The notes under the pieces: generated by a model
Told to the model about the DNA's origin: nothing
Seen by the model: only the letters and a program-made list of their open reading frames with translations
Database searches by the model: none
Position numbers and translations under genes: made by a program
Shown here: positions 34,818-43,020 of the stretch, one piece after another
Numbering within the stretch: the stretch's first letter is position 1
Layout of the letters: every line of letters starts with the position of its first letter
Source of the DNA: Candidatus Poribacteria bacterium
GTDB lineage: Bacteria > Poribacteria > WGA-4E > WGA-3G
Direction of reading: 5' to 3'
Length of the DNA: 57,639 nt
NCBI GenBank assembly: GCA_022827225.1
Contig: JAJDTJ010000012.1
Coordinates: 1 to 57,639, forward strand

Positions 34818-35955
34818 AGAAACAAGGGGTTAAGTATTTAAGTATTAAGTAGTTACTGAACAGCCCTCGCACAACGGAACCCGTGGTGGCCGCAGACGTA
34901 GGCGCAGAGCTGCCGTTGGCGACGCGCACGTTAGTTGCATCATTGATCCAGGCGCCGCCGCGCAGCACGCGGGAAGTGTTAACTCCTGTATAGTTATCTA
35001 ATACCCACTTGATACTGTTCGCACCCGATAACGGATTCTGACTCGGCGAAATCGCATAGAAGCCAGGATTATACTCATCCAAGCACCACTCCCATACATT
35101 ACCCGACATGTCATATAGACCATACCCATTCGCAGCATACTTACGCACAACTGTCGTATCCCCAACATGGTTATTGTAATTCGCCTTGGTAGAATCTATA
35201 CCGTTGCCCCACGGATACTTTAGACCTGACAAGCCGCCGCGCGCCGCTTTTTCCCATTCCGCCTCCGTCGGCAGACGCTTGCCTACCCATTCCGCATAAG
35301 CCATCGCACCATACCAACTTACCATCACTACCGGGTGCTTCTCATATCCCGCTTTTGAACGGTAGGCACTATTCACATACTCAATACGCGCACGCTCATG
35401 CCCAACAGCTAACCACGTCTGACCAGCATCGGTATGCTTGCCTTTGGCATTGAGAAACTCGGCATATTCGGCGTTCGTTACCTCATACTTATCCATGTAA
35501 AACGCATCTACATAGACAGAATGCACCGGTTTTTCATCGCCCCCCTCATTGCTTCCCATCCGAAATTCACCTGCGGGGATCAGTTCCATATTAGATATAT
35601 CGGTTTCAGGATCAGATGCGTCAGGTTCAGGAGCCTCAACCGTGTAGGTCAGTGCGGTTGCACCGTCTGACCAGGTGATCGTGAGGTTCAACGCACCAGC
35701 CGTAAACGGACCGGTTATCGTCACATTCGCACCGGAGACTGAGAATTTTCCACCTGTCACGTTGATCCCGTCAGGGGTGCCATCAAAAGTGGCAATAATC
35801 GTTGCGTTTGTTTGGATGGTGCTGCCGGTGGCGGGGATCGCCTGCACGAAGTTGACCGGGTCCTCTTCTACTGCGTCTTCGCCGCAGCCTATTAGTCCGA
35901 TCATTAGAACAATCGCGATGCAGCAGATTCCGAGAAGGTTGGTTTTAGGTTTCAT
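34807..35955 (-). CDS. Lipoprotein with Ig-like domain and SUMF1/C-type-lectin-fold domain, DGR target (frameshifted end)
   Basis: The protein starts with a lipoprotein signal ending LIGCGED. A bacterial Ig-like domain (ATGSTIQTNATIIATFDGTP, FTAGALNLTITWSDG) covers about 30-110. The SUMF1-fold domain follows from 125: MELIPAGEFRMGSNEGGDEK, MDKYEVTNAEYAEFLNAKG, PVVMVSWYGAMAYAEWVGKR, LPTEAEWEKAARG and SGNVWEWCLDEY. It ends in the variable-region-like tail. This is the layout of DGR-diversified ligand-binding proteins exposed on the cell surface. A missing base near 34881 shifts the frame, so the last 24 residues (SVVRGLFSNYLILKYL and on) replace the conserved GFRCARAVQ. AAAGGAG lies before the ATG. 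FGE cysteines are absent. Confidence 0.85.
   Translation of the reverse strand: MKPKTNLLGICCIAIVLMIGLIGCGEDAVEEDPVNFVQAIPATGSTIQTNATIIATFDGTPDGINVTGGKFSVSGANVTITGPFTAGALNLTITWSDGATALTYTVEAPEPDASDPETDISNMELIPAGEFRMGSNEGGDEKPVHSVYVDAFYMDKYEVTNAEYAEFLNAKGKHTDAGQTWLAVGHERARIEYVNSAYRSKAGYEKHPVVMVSWYGAMAYAEWVGKRLPTEAEWEKAARGGLSGLKYPWGNGIDSTKANYNNHVGDTTVVRKYAANGYGLYDMSGNVWEWCLDEYNPGFYAISPSQNPLSGANSIKWVLDNYTGVNTSRVLRGGAWINDATNVRVANGSSAPTSAATTGSVVRGLFSNYLILKYLTPCFSPA
34853..34973 (-). other. DGR variable-region-like 3' end of the lectin-fold gene
   Basis: Reading toward lower coordinates the codons give RVLRGGAWINDATNVRVANG then SSAPTSAATTG. In DGR targets of this type the template version is rich in asparagine codons at exactly these surface positions, and the end reads GFRCARAVQ. 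That end is present at 34853-34882 but in another frame: GFRCARAVQ followed by TAA at 34855-34853. Restoring one G in the GGG at 34882-34880 would join it. The non-mutated 3' part would act as the initiation site for retrohoming. Confidence 0.65.
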
Positions 35956-36056
35956 AAAAATGCTCCTTTTTTTAAGTTATCCTGTAGTTTGGGCAATTTA
36001 TATCGGTTGGACGTTGCGTTTTTCAACGTTTTTATTTTTTTACGAGTTTTGGGTGT

Positions 36057-36095
36057 GGGAAACCTAAGGCGCGAAAAAGCCTATTTAGGTTTCCC
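36057..36095. repeat. Long imperfect hairpin between divergent genes
   Basis: GGGAAACCTAA (36057-36067) pairs with TTAGGTTTCCC (36085-36095), and an inner AGGC/GCCT extends the stem. There is no adjoining T-run in either direction, so it may be an intergenic repeat and not a terminator. Confidence 0.55.
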
Positions 36096-36115
36096 AACGC
36101 AGGTATCTTTACATA

Positions 36116-36181
36116 GCACTCCGCTGGAGTGCTGCCGATCCTGAATACATATTCTATAGATATGTTGCTCCGCTGGAGCAA
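36116..36181. repeat. Two more copies of the 'CACTCC' palindromic repeat
   Basis: GCACTCC-GCT-GGAGTGC lies at 36116-36132 and TTGCTCC-GCT-GGAGCAA at 36165-36181. The stems differ by compensating changes (CA to TG and matching partner), which keeps the base pairing. Confidence 0.65.
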
Positions 36182-36342
36182 GGAGACCGATGTTTCCAGA
36201 AGAAATTTTATTTTATTTTTCCATCAATTTGTGTTAGCTGTCAAGTCAATTTTTGCATTTTTCCAGCACCCTTCAGTTTTCTGAACTTGTGTCAAAAACT
36301 TTACGCATCGCAAAAAACAGAAAAGACAAGACCAAAATTTAA

Positions 36343-36372
36343 TTAGATTCATGCATCAAAATTTGCTATAAT
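36343..36372 (+). promoter_or_regulatory. Possible promoter for the 36403 gene
   Basis: TATAAT at 36367-36372 is a perfect -10 box, with a weak TTAGAT 18 bases before it. Transcription would begin about 25 bases before ATG 36403. Confidence 0.45.
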
Positions 36373-36402
36373 TGCATAATAAGTCATTTAAAGGAGGAAA
36401 CG

Positions 36403-36780
36403 ATGGACGATAAGCATCTACCTTGGCACCTCCCTTTGACAGATTGGTGTATCGGAGCAACGGTTTTATTTGCAGTCACTGGTGCCATCATTCTGTGCCG
36501 ATTCTTACTGCGGAAGTGGCGACTATGGCGGATTCAACGGTTTCTCGCTCAACGGTCAGGACTTGCATCTCCGGGTGCGCAGAAACTGACGGCTCACGAT
36601 AAGCAGGTATTAGCAAAAAAGGTGCAGCAATCGGGAAACCAACGTTTAGAAAAGAGTTTCGCCTTTCAAGGGAACGTCGATCTTTACATCGCTATCGGGC
36701 TTTTCGGTTTAGCGATGATTGCTTTGATTGTGTTGGCTGTCGCCAACGGTTTCCATAAACACGGATCACCATTATTTTGA
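36403..36780 (+). CDS. Small two-helix membrane protein of unknown function
   Basis: This 125-residue protein has membrane helices at about 15-36 (WCIGATVLFAVTGAIILCRF) and 97-117 (YIAIGLFGLAMIALIVLAVA). A basic loop lies between them (RKWRLWRIQRFLAQRSG, HDKQVLAKKVQQSG). I recognise no family. AAGGAGG lies 7 bases before the ATG. The alcohol dehydrogenase gene starts 52 bases after its stop, so the two may be cotranscribed. Confidence 0.75.
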   Translation: MDDKHLPWHLPLTDWCIGATVLFAVTGAIILCRFLLRKWRLWRIQRFLAQRSGLASPGAQKLTAHDKQVLAKKVQQSGNQRLEKSFAFQGNVDLYIAIGLFGLAMIALIVLAVANGFHKHGSPLF

Positions 36781-36832
36781 TCTACCAGCGGAATATCTGT
36801 CAGTTGGAATACAGGTATTAGAGGAGATTTGG

Positions 36833-37849
36833 ATGAAAGTCGTTGCAAAATTCGGACCCGAAAGTGCCGGCTTAATTGATAAACCGGACCCGGTTGCCAA
36901 GGGTAAATTCGCTGTCGTCAAAATTCATTCAGCACCTATGTGTACGGAATACAAAAGCTTCAAAAATGAAGGTGAGAGCGACCATTTCGGACACGAAGCG
37001 GCGGGTGAAGTGGTGGAAATCGCGCAGGAGAGCACTGTCAAAGTAGGCGATCGCGTTGTCGTGATGCCGCACTACCCTTGTGGGAAATGTTACCTCTGCT
37101 TAGCGGGTGAATATGCGCACTGTCAGAACGATCATAAACCCCCAAACATTCCCGAACAGACGGGTGTGACGGCGACTTATGCGCAGTACATCCTTAAACA
37201 GGACTGGCAGCTGGTGCCGATTCCAGAGGGTCTCTCCTATCATCACGCTGGAATGGCATGCTGTGGACTTGGATCGACGTTCAACGCTATGCGGTTAATG
37301 AACGTCACCGCGCTTGATACCGTCCTCATCACGGGGATGGGACCTATTGGACTCGGTGGTGTGATTAATGCTGTGTATAGAGGGGCGCGCGTTATCGCTG
37401 TTGAAAGCCACCCCTACCGCGCAGCCCTTGCGAAAAAACTCGGTGCAGCGGAAGTCGTGAATCCGGAAGACGCAGATGTTCTCAAGCAGATTCTGGATTT
37501 GACCGATGGTAGAGGCACCGACAAAGGTGTAGAGTGCTCAGCGGCTCCGGCAGCAGTCCAATTACTGATTGATGCATCGCGTCCGAAAGGACATATCTCC
37601 TTGATCGGTGGCATTCGTGAAGTGGCGATTAAGAGTTGGGGGGAACTTATCAATCACGGCTTGACACTACACGGCACACGGCATTATAACCTTATAGACA
37701 CGCCTACTATGATGCGGATGATTACACAAGTGAAGGATCAACTGGATACATTCATCACACATACCTTCCCTATGCACCAGATTCAGGAGGCATGGGCATT
37801 GCAATGTACACATGACTGCGGAAAAGTTGTTTTGGAGCCATGGGAATAG
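36833..37849 (+). CDS. Zinc-dependent alcohol dehydrogenase (MDR family)
   Basis: ATG 36833 follows GAGGAG; an earlier frame extension to 36728 overlaps the preceding gene and lacks family similarity. The 338-residue protein has the catalytic GroES-like domain with GHEAAGEVVEIAQESTVKVG and the structural zinc-site pattern PCGKCYLCLAGEYAHC. The Rossmann domain follows (TVLITGMGPIGLGGVINAVY, DGRGTDKGVECS). The first zinc ligand is in SAPMCTEY, where C-T-E replaces the usual C-G-T/S-D. Substrate is unknown, probably a sugar or polyol, since a Gfo/Idh/MocA gene follows 48 bases downstream. Confidence 0.88.
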   Translation: MKVVAKFGPESAGLIDKPDPVAKGKFAVVKIHSAPMCTEYKSFKNEGESDHFGHEAAGEVVEIAQESTVKVGDRVVVMPHYPCGKCYLCLAGEYAHCQNDHKPPNIPEQTGVTATYAQYILKQDWQLVPIPEGLSYHHAGMACCGLGSTFNAMRLMNVTALDTVLITGMGPIGLGGVINAVYRGARVIAVESHPYRAALAKKLGAAEVVNPEDADVLKQILDLTDGRGTDKGVECSAAPAAVQLLIDASRPKGHISLIGGIREVAIKSWGELINHGLTLHGTRHYNLIDTPTMMRMITQVKDQLDTFITHTFPMHQIQEAWALQCTHDCGKVVLEPWE

Positions 37850-37897
37850 GAAATAACACCTAATAAATCTGTTCTGCTTTGCTGAAAGGGAATTGTT

Positions 37898-38950
37898 ATG
37901 AATTCTGGGACAAACACCCTACCGCTCTCAACACCGTTAGACATTCGCCTCGGTCTTACAAATGCGAGTGATGTTGCTTTTCCGCTACGTTGGGGGATCC
38001 TCGGTGCTGGTAGAATATCGGGGATGTGGGTAGAGGCTTTACATGCCTGCGAAGGTGCGACTGTAACGGCTGTAGCAGCACGCGAACTTGACCGAGCGAA
38101 AGAATTCGCAAGACAATACGGGGTTGCTACCGCCTACGGCAGCTACAAAGAGATGGTCGCAGCCGACAACGTGGATATTGTATACATTGGGACGATTAAC
38201 CGGCTGCACAAGGAACACACGCTTCTCGCGATTGCAGCTGGCAAACACGTTTTGTGTGAAAAACCGTTTGCTGAGAATATCTCTGAAGCGCGGGAAATGT
38301 ACGCTGCTGCTGAAGCGAAAGGTGTAATGCTGCAGGATGGTGTCTGGACTCGTTTCTTTCCCGCGGTGGAACATGCGCGAACTGAGATTGAGAACGGTAC
38401 TATTGGTGAAGTTGTGCTTGTCCAGTCAGATTTTTTCGATCCGATTTATACGATTCAAGCTGTTCCGCTTGGCTTCGGCGCGGATGCCGTACCGACATCA
38501 ATTGTGGCAACAGGTAGATATGCGCGCGGTGCGATTGTGGCATTTGGTGAAGATAAGTGCGCGATATTGACATTCCCACCCCGAAACTCCGAGTTGCCAG
38601 AAGTGACAGAACTCGTCGGCACAAAAGGACGTATCACGCTTGAGCGTCCGGCGCACTGCCCGACGCGTCTCTCTATCCGAATCCCGCCCCTGGACGGTGT
38701 GCCTTCTCAGTACAGAACGGGGAACGCGCCTGCTCCGTTACACGCTTTCGAGTATCCGTTACCGAGGACGGTGAGTATGCGACACGCCTCTCCAAACCAG
38801 CACGGTTTCCTGTACCAAGCTGAAGCGATTCACCGCTGCCTCGCTGCAGGGCTGCATCAGTGTCCACAATATAATAAAGAAGAATCGCTACACGCCATGA
38901 ATTTACTGACGGAGATTTACAAGGCAAACCCGCCTATACCGCGGCGTTAG
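37898..38950 (+). CDS. Gfo/Idh/MocA family NAD(P)-dependent oxidoreductase
   Basis: This 350-residue enzyme has the N-terminal Rossmann fold (RWGILGAGRISGMWVEALHA, VTAVAARELDRAKEFARQYG). The family signature around the catalytic lysine follows (HVLCEKPFAENISEAREMYA), and then the alpha-beta C-terminal domain (VMLQDGVWTRFFPAVEHART). Such enzymes oxidise or reduce cyclic polyols and sugars. The start MNSGTNTLPLSTPLDIRLGL is about 25 residues longer than usual, but AAAGGGA fits ATG 37898. It is closest in pattern to trans-dihydrodiol/xylose dehydrogenase types (GTINRLHKEHTLLAIAAGKH). It likely shares an operon with the dehydrogenase before it. Confidence 0.9.
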   Translation: MNSGTNTLPLSTPLDIRLGLTNASDVAFPLRWGILGAGRISGMWVEALHACEGATVTAVAARELDRAKEFARQYGVATAYGSYKEMVAADNVDIVYIGTINRLHKEHTLLAIAAGKHVLCEKPFAENISEAREMYAAAEAKGVMLQDGVWTRFFPAVEHARTEIENGTIGEVVLVQSDFFDPIYTIQAVPLGFGADAVPTSIVATGRYARGAIVAFGEDKCAILTFPPRNSELPEVTELVGTKGRITLERPAHCPTRLSIRIPPLDGVPSQYRTGNAPAPLHAFEYPLPRTVSMRHASPNQHGFLYQAEAIHRCLAAGLHQCPQYNKEESLHAMNLLTEIYKANPPIPRR

Positions 38951-39009
38951 TTGATATTCCGCCTAACGGTTGAGTTTGGTCGATTTTCAATTACACACCC
39001 CTCACCGGA

Positions 39010-39915
39010 TTAATCGCTTCCACCTCTTCCTAACTCAGCGGATTTGATTTCATATTTCTTTAGTTCAAGGGTTTTGACTGTGGATAAAGCCTTAAATTGA
39101 GGGTCAGGGATGGCATTCAGAAAGATATCCTTCGCTTCTTGGTGATACTTGACGATGCCGACCTTGGGGGTAACCCATAGCGTTGTAGTGGATTCGCCAG
39201 GTGGATTTGCGTCTTCGTCTTTCGCTTCGTCAGGAAATACGACCATCTCTGTATGTGTCCGATACTCAATCTTCAAACAGTTCTCAAAAGTGCCTGCGGC
39301 TGTTTCAACGTTTTCTTTGCCAAGTACCTTGCCCGTTTCCGTAATAGTGAAATCAACTATAATTTCTTCAGGATCTTCCTGCGGCAGAACAAGTGTTATC
39401 GTGACTTTGGCTTTCATTCGCATTGCGTTCCACTCTTCGTTGAAGGCAGTAAACGTCGACAACATATAGAACTGCTCTTGTGCTTCTGCCTCAATCTCGT
39501 AGAGCAAATTAAAACCTGCCTCAGCCCCGGGTGGTGCCATTTCCTTCTGCATTTTGTAGAGAGTCCCCATCTCTTTGACAAGACGTGCCTGCAGTGCCTT
39601 CTCTGCTTTTTTGCCAACCAAAAACGCGATCCGCTCTTCACCGACTTGGTAGAGATCCGGGTGGATGTGATAGTCATGATCCATTGAGTTCTCCAAGGCG
39701 GGTTCATAACTAAAGGCACCGTACATCTTCTCTGCAATTTCTTCACCTTCAACGGAACGGCGCGTTAATTCGTTTCCATCTTGGTCTACGTAAACCCAGT
39801 AACTTCCGAGCGTCCCTGGAAAATATTGGATGATTTCCGATGCATCACCCATTAGTGCTGCGCTGAGACCAAAGACACATAAAAATGTAAAGACGGTACG
39901 AATTTTTTTTAACAT
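39010..39915 (-). CDS. Secreted protein of unknown function
   Basis: This 301-residue protein has a signal peptide (MLKKIRTVFTFLCVFGLSAA). The mature start, IIQYFPGTLGSYWVYVDQDG, followed later by TAAGTFENCLKIEYRT and STTTLWVTPKVGIVKYHQEA, is a pattern shared by many secreted bacterial beta-sandwich proteins resembling DUF3108 or LolA folds. I cannot name a family. A helical middle (KKAEKALQARLVKEMGTLYK) is unusual. GGAGGA precedes the ATG. It is transcribed alone, divergent from the sulfatase at 40152. Confidence 0.7.
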   Translation of the reverse strand: MLKKIRTVFTFLCVFGLSAALMGDASEIIQYFPGTLGSYWVYVDQDGNELTRRSVEGEEIAEKMYGAFSYEPALENSMDHDYHIHPDLYQVGEERIAFLVGKKAEKALQARLVKEMGTLYKMQKEMAPPGAEAGFNLLYEIEAEAQEQFYMLSTFTAFNEEWNAMRMKAKVTITLVLPQEDPEEIIVDFTITETGKVLGKENVETAAGTFENCLKIEYRTHTEMVVFPDEAKDEDANPPGESTTTLWVTPKVGIVKYHQEAKDIFLNAIPDPQFKALSTVKTLELKKYEIKSAELGRGGSD

Positions 39916-40037
39916 GAGTGTTCCTCCAAGGCATTTCTTTCAAATTGGTTTGATTATATAGACGCTGCTCAGGCGAAAAGGAGAGTAAAAGTTTAATCGA
40001 AAACTCACAAATTTGCAAATAGAAGTTAAAAAAGTTG

Positions 40038-40066
40038 TTGACATTCTTAAAGCTGTATTGTATACT
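40038..40066 (+). promoter_or_regulatory. Strong sigma-70-type promoter for the first sulfatase
   Basis: TTGACA at 40038-40043 and TATACT at 40061-40066 are separated by the ideal 17 bases. The transcript would start about 79 bases before ATG 40152. Confidence 0.75.
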
Positions 40067-40151
40067 CAATCTATCAATTCGATAATGTTAGTTGTCTTTG
40101 TCCACCACATTCATACGCTTTGCACACATTGAAGATGAAAAATATAAAAAC

Positions 40152-41480
40152 ATGAACAAACCAAATATAATCTATATTCATTCACACGACACGGGACGGT
40201 ATGTACAACCCTACGGACACGCGATACCGACCCCGAACATACAAAAACTTTCGGAAGAGGGTGTTGTGTTCCGAAACGCGTTTTGTGCGAACCCGACTTG
40301 TTCGCCGTCGCGCGCTGCACTCCTCACAGGGCAGTGGGCACATAGCTGCGGTATGGGCGGATTGGCGAACCGCGGCTGGAGCCTGCCTGTATCCGATCAC
40401 CTCATACCGCATACGCTAAATCGTAATGGGTATGTCACGGCATTGGCTGGGTTCCAGCACGTTGTGCGAGATGTTCAAGAGACAGGCTACCAACGGCTCT
40501 TAGCGCAAGATAGCGGACGCGCCGGTGCGGAAGAGCGCGCACGCAACTTCATTGCCGAGAACCACGACGCGCCGTTCTTCTTAGATGTCGGTTTCGGTGA
40601 GACACATCGCCGCGCGAAAGGATTCGCACCACAACCAGAGGGTGAACCGAAGACGGATCCGCGCTATGTGAAACCACCGGCACCGTTTCCCGACACACCT
40701 GTAACGCGACAGGATATGGCGGAATACACAGATTCAGCACGGACACTCGATAAGAAGATGGGTGTGGTTTTTGATGCCCTCGAAGAAAACGGGATCGCTG
40801 AAAACACGCTTGTGATATGCACGACCGACCATGGACTCGCCTTCCCACGCATGAAATGCCACCTGAGTGATCACGGTATCGGTGTGATGCTGATCGTCCG
40901 CGGTCCTGGTGGCTTTAGTGGCGGACAAGTCGTGGACGGATTGGTTAGCCAAGTTGATCTGTTCCCTACGATCTGTGAATTGGCAGGCATTGAAGCCCCA
41001 GCGTGGTTGCAAGGTACTTCTGTTCTGCCGTTGGTTCGCGGCGAGGCGGACGATGTTCGCGACGCTATTTTCGCGGAAGTCAACTATCACTGCTGCTATG
41101 AACCGCAGCGCGCCGTACGGACGCAGCGGTGGAAATATATCCGACGCTACGACGATGCTGAGAAATGGGCATTGCCGAATTGCGACGATAGCATCAGCAA
41201 AACCTTCATGCTGGAACACGGTTGGGCGGATCAACCCGTTGAATCGGAGCGGTTATATGATGTGGTATTTGATTCATCGGAAGCACATAACCTCGCCGAG
41301 GACCCCAATTATGCGGAGGTCTTGGCAGAGATGCGCGAGCGTTTGGAGCAGTGGCGGTTAGAGACCGATGATCCGGTGAGTGAGAACCAGATTATGGTGC
41401 CGCCAGAGACGGCTGTGGTCAATGATCCGACGGATGTGTCGCCGGGGGACCAACATTATCCGGCGCGTGAGATGGTATAA
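40152..41480 (+). CDS. Sulfatase (type I, formylglycine-dependent)
   Basis: ATG 40152 is preferred because the family begins near MNKPNIIYIHSHDTGRYVQP; a TTG at 40092 is the only longer option. Sulfatases cleave sulfate esters. Cys50 in TCSPSRAALLTGQ is the C-x-P-S-R cysteine that must be converted to formylglycine. Further features are the metal-binding HDTG start, TTDHGLAFPRMKCHLSDHGI, and the substrate-side VSQVDLFPTICELAGIEAPA. No signal peptide is present, so it acts in the cytoplasm or leaves by an unusual route. The 442-residue length is normal. It has its own strong promoter. Confidence 0.92.
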   Translation: MNKPNIIYIHSHDTGRYVQPYGHAIPTPNIQKLSEEGVVFRNAFCANPTCSPSRAALLTGQWAHSCGMGGLANRGWSLPVSDHLIPHTLNRNGYVTALAGFQHVVRDVQETGYQRLLAQDSGRAGAEERARNFIAENHDAPFFLDVGFGETHRRAKGFAPQPEGEPKTDPRYVKPPAPFPDTPVTRQDMAEYTDSARTLDKKMGVVFDALEENGIAENTLVICTTDHGLAFPRMKCHLSDHGIGVMLIVRGPGGFSGGQVVDGLVSQVDLFPTICELAGIEAPAWLQGTSVLPLVRGEADDVRDAIFAEVNYHCCYEPQRAVRTQRWKYIRRYDDAEKWALPNCDDSISKTFMLEHGWADQPVESERLYDVVFDSSEAHNLAEDPNYAEVLAEMRERLEQWRLETDDPVSENQIMVPPETAVVNDPTDVSPGDQHYPAREMV

Positions 41481-41512
41481 TGCCAATGTATGGGTGGATA
41501 GAGTTCCCTCCT

Positions 41513-41737
41513 AATGAATTGCTCTACTACGAACCATCTATCTGTCAACATTAAAATGAAAGGTAAACCCTGTTCGTAGTAGTGCGATTTTGCGGCGTAC
41601 TTGAAGAAATCCGCAGAAATCCGCAGAAATACCCAAGCAAAAACCCCTATCAAATACCCCAAGCAAAAACCCCAAATGCGATCTGCATTATCGCACGTCA
41701 AGAACGGGCAATGAATTGCCCTACTACGAACCGTCCA
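41513..41737. repeat. Intergenic repeat cluster
   Basis: A 27-bp direct repeat (AATGAATTGCYCTACTACGA and on) flanks the segment at 41513-41539 and 41711-41737, with three mismatches. Its core CTACTACGAAC also occurs inverted at 41572-41582. Between them, AAATCCGCAG is repeated in tandem at about 41607-41630, and CCCAAGCAAAAACCCC occurs twice. No gene is present. Confidence 0.65.
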
Positions 41738-41759
41738 TCAGTTTAGATGTGCCAGACTA

Positions 41760-42191
41760 CTAATCCGTCTCTGGGGTTTTTGGGGGTTCGGGTTGCGGTT
41801 TATCCTGGCCGTTTTTAGCCCATTCCACCCACTCCGCATGTTTTTTCTGTGCTTCGGATAAACCTTCAGCTAAACCTTTTAAACGCGCTTTTTCAAGCCT
41901 CCGATACTCAAGTTTTTCAAACAGTATCTTCACTAACATAATAACCTCCCAGGCAACTTCCCATATTTCCATGAGAATCACGGCGATAAATGTAAAAATG
42001 GGTAAGGCCGTGCTTGTATTTAATATGATAGTATTTAGGGTTTCTCCGTTAGGTCTGAGTATGAGAAATACATACAGTATCTCCAAGACAATTACATGGA
42101 TTAAAATGGCGAGCGACCATTCCGGCGTTACAATCTCGCGCCAGTTTCTACCTGATTTTCCTTCAGTCATAGGATCCTGTTTTTTTCTCAT
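41760..42191 (-). CDS. Two-helix membrane protein with cytoplasmic coiled coil, unknown function
   Basis: This 143-residue protein has two membrane helices at about 27-46 (SLAILIHVIVLEILYVFLIL) and 60-85 (ALPIFTFIAVILMEIWEVAW). A charged tail follows (RRLEKARLKGLAEGLSEAQK, KHAEWVEWAKNGQDK). I recognise no named family. The tail resembles those of other small membrane proteins that I associate with poribacterial genomes. The ribosome-binding site is weak. It sits between intergenic repeats and the ThuA gene, which is on the same strand 81 bases upstream. Confidence 0.65.
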   Translation of the reverse strand: MRKKQDPMTEGKSGRNWREIVTPEWSLAILIHVIVLEILYVFLILRPNGETLNTIILNTSTALPIFTFIAVILMEIWEVAWEVIMLVKILFEKLEYRRLEKARLKGLAEGLSEAQKKHAEWVEWAKNGQDKPQPEPPKTPETD

Positions 42192-42272
42192 CTCTATAGA
42201 ACCGATTTTTAATAATTTTAATCCCTTTTTCGGGATTTGTCAATGTTATAAACGGGTTGGGTCAGATAGAAT

Positions 42273-42908
42273 CTAAAGCCGATTGCCTGCCCATAGTGCG
42301 CCGCGGCGGATGACCGTCTGAAAACTTGGATTTTCGAGGACTGCCATATCGTGTCCGAGCGCGAAGTAGAAGACTCTACCCTTACCGTAGGTGTGGTGGA
42401 ACGCCATGACGTGGGTCTCATCTTTCGTTTCATCGTAGGCGTGCATCAGATGGTGCGATGCGTCAGGGTTGTGCTTCAGGTAGTAGAGTTCATCTGTCGC
42501 TTGAAAATCGGCTAACCCTTCGGTGATAGGGTGGTTGGGGTCGCTGACATTAACAGTGAAGTCCATATATGGACTGTGCCCGTTGAAGAACCCGTTGAGC
42601 ATGCCGTGGTAGCCTTCAGACTCGCGGAACGAAGCGGCGGCGGTGTGGAGTCCGAAGAACCCACCACCCGCTCGGATATAGTCGAGTAGACCTGTCTCCT
42701 GCCCCTCCGTGAGTTCCCCAATATCGGTGTAGAAGAGTACGGTGTCATACTTTTCAAGTCCGTCTGCGAGGATACTGTAGTCTTGCGAGAAATCGGCTTC
42801 AATGTCATCGCCATCATTGAGCATGGATGTCAGGAACTGTCCGTTTCCGGCGTGATCGTGATAGATACCTTCGGTTCCGACAAATATGAGTAATTTAAGA
42901 GTCTCCAT
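42273..42908 (-). CDS. ThuA domain protein (class I glutamine-amidotransferase-like)
   Basis: This 211-residue protein has the ThuA fold: LKLLIFVGTEGIYHDHAGNG, YDTVLFYTDIGELTEGQETG, LLDYIRAGGGFFGLHTAAAS, DPNHPITEGLADFQATDELY and GKGRVFYFALGHDMAVLENP. ThuA was linked to trehalose and related disaccharide use in rhizobia; the fold resembles glutamine amidotransferases without their catalytic triad. Neighbouring dehydrogenase genes fit a sugar-catabolic role. It starts METLKLL at 42908 with a weak ribosome-binding site. Confidence 0.88.
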   Translation of the reverse strand: METLKLLIFVGTEGIYHDHAGNGQFLTSMLNDGDDIEADFSQDYSILADGLEKYDTVLFYTDIGELTEGQETGLLDYIRAGGGFFGLHTAAASFRESEGYHGMLNGFFNGHSPYMDFTVNVSDPNHPITEGLADFQATDELYYLKHNPDASHHLMHAYDETKDETHVMAFHHTYGKGRVFYFALGHDMAVLENPSFQTVIRRGALWAGNRL

Positions 42909-43020
42909 CTTTATTTTTTTCCTTATTATTGATTGTTATAACGCAAGTTGCCCCCTTGCAGCATCATCTCTTAGATCGGGCTTTCGAGGACGCAAACTAA
43001 CAGTTTACGCTACAAAAATT

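Noticed and set aside
34807..35955. True formylglycine-generating enzyme for the nearby sulfatases
   Set aside because: The cysteine pair after GGSW/GGAW is absent and the C terminus fits a DGR-type lectin target.
41606..41632. Short tandem repeats as a CRISPR array
   Set aside because: Units are about 10 bases in direct tandem without spacers, and no cas gene is present.
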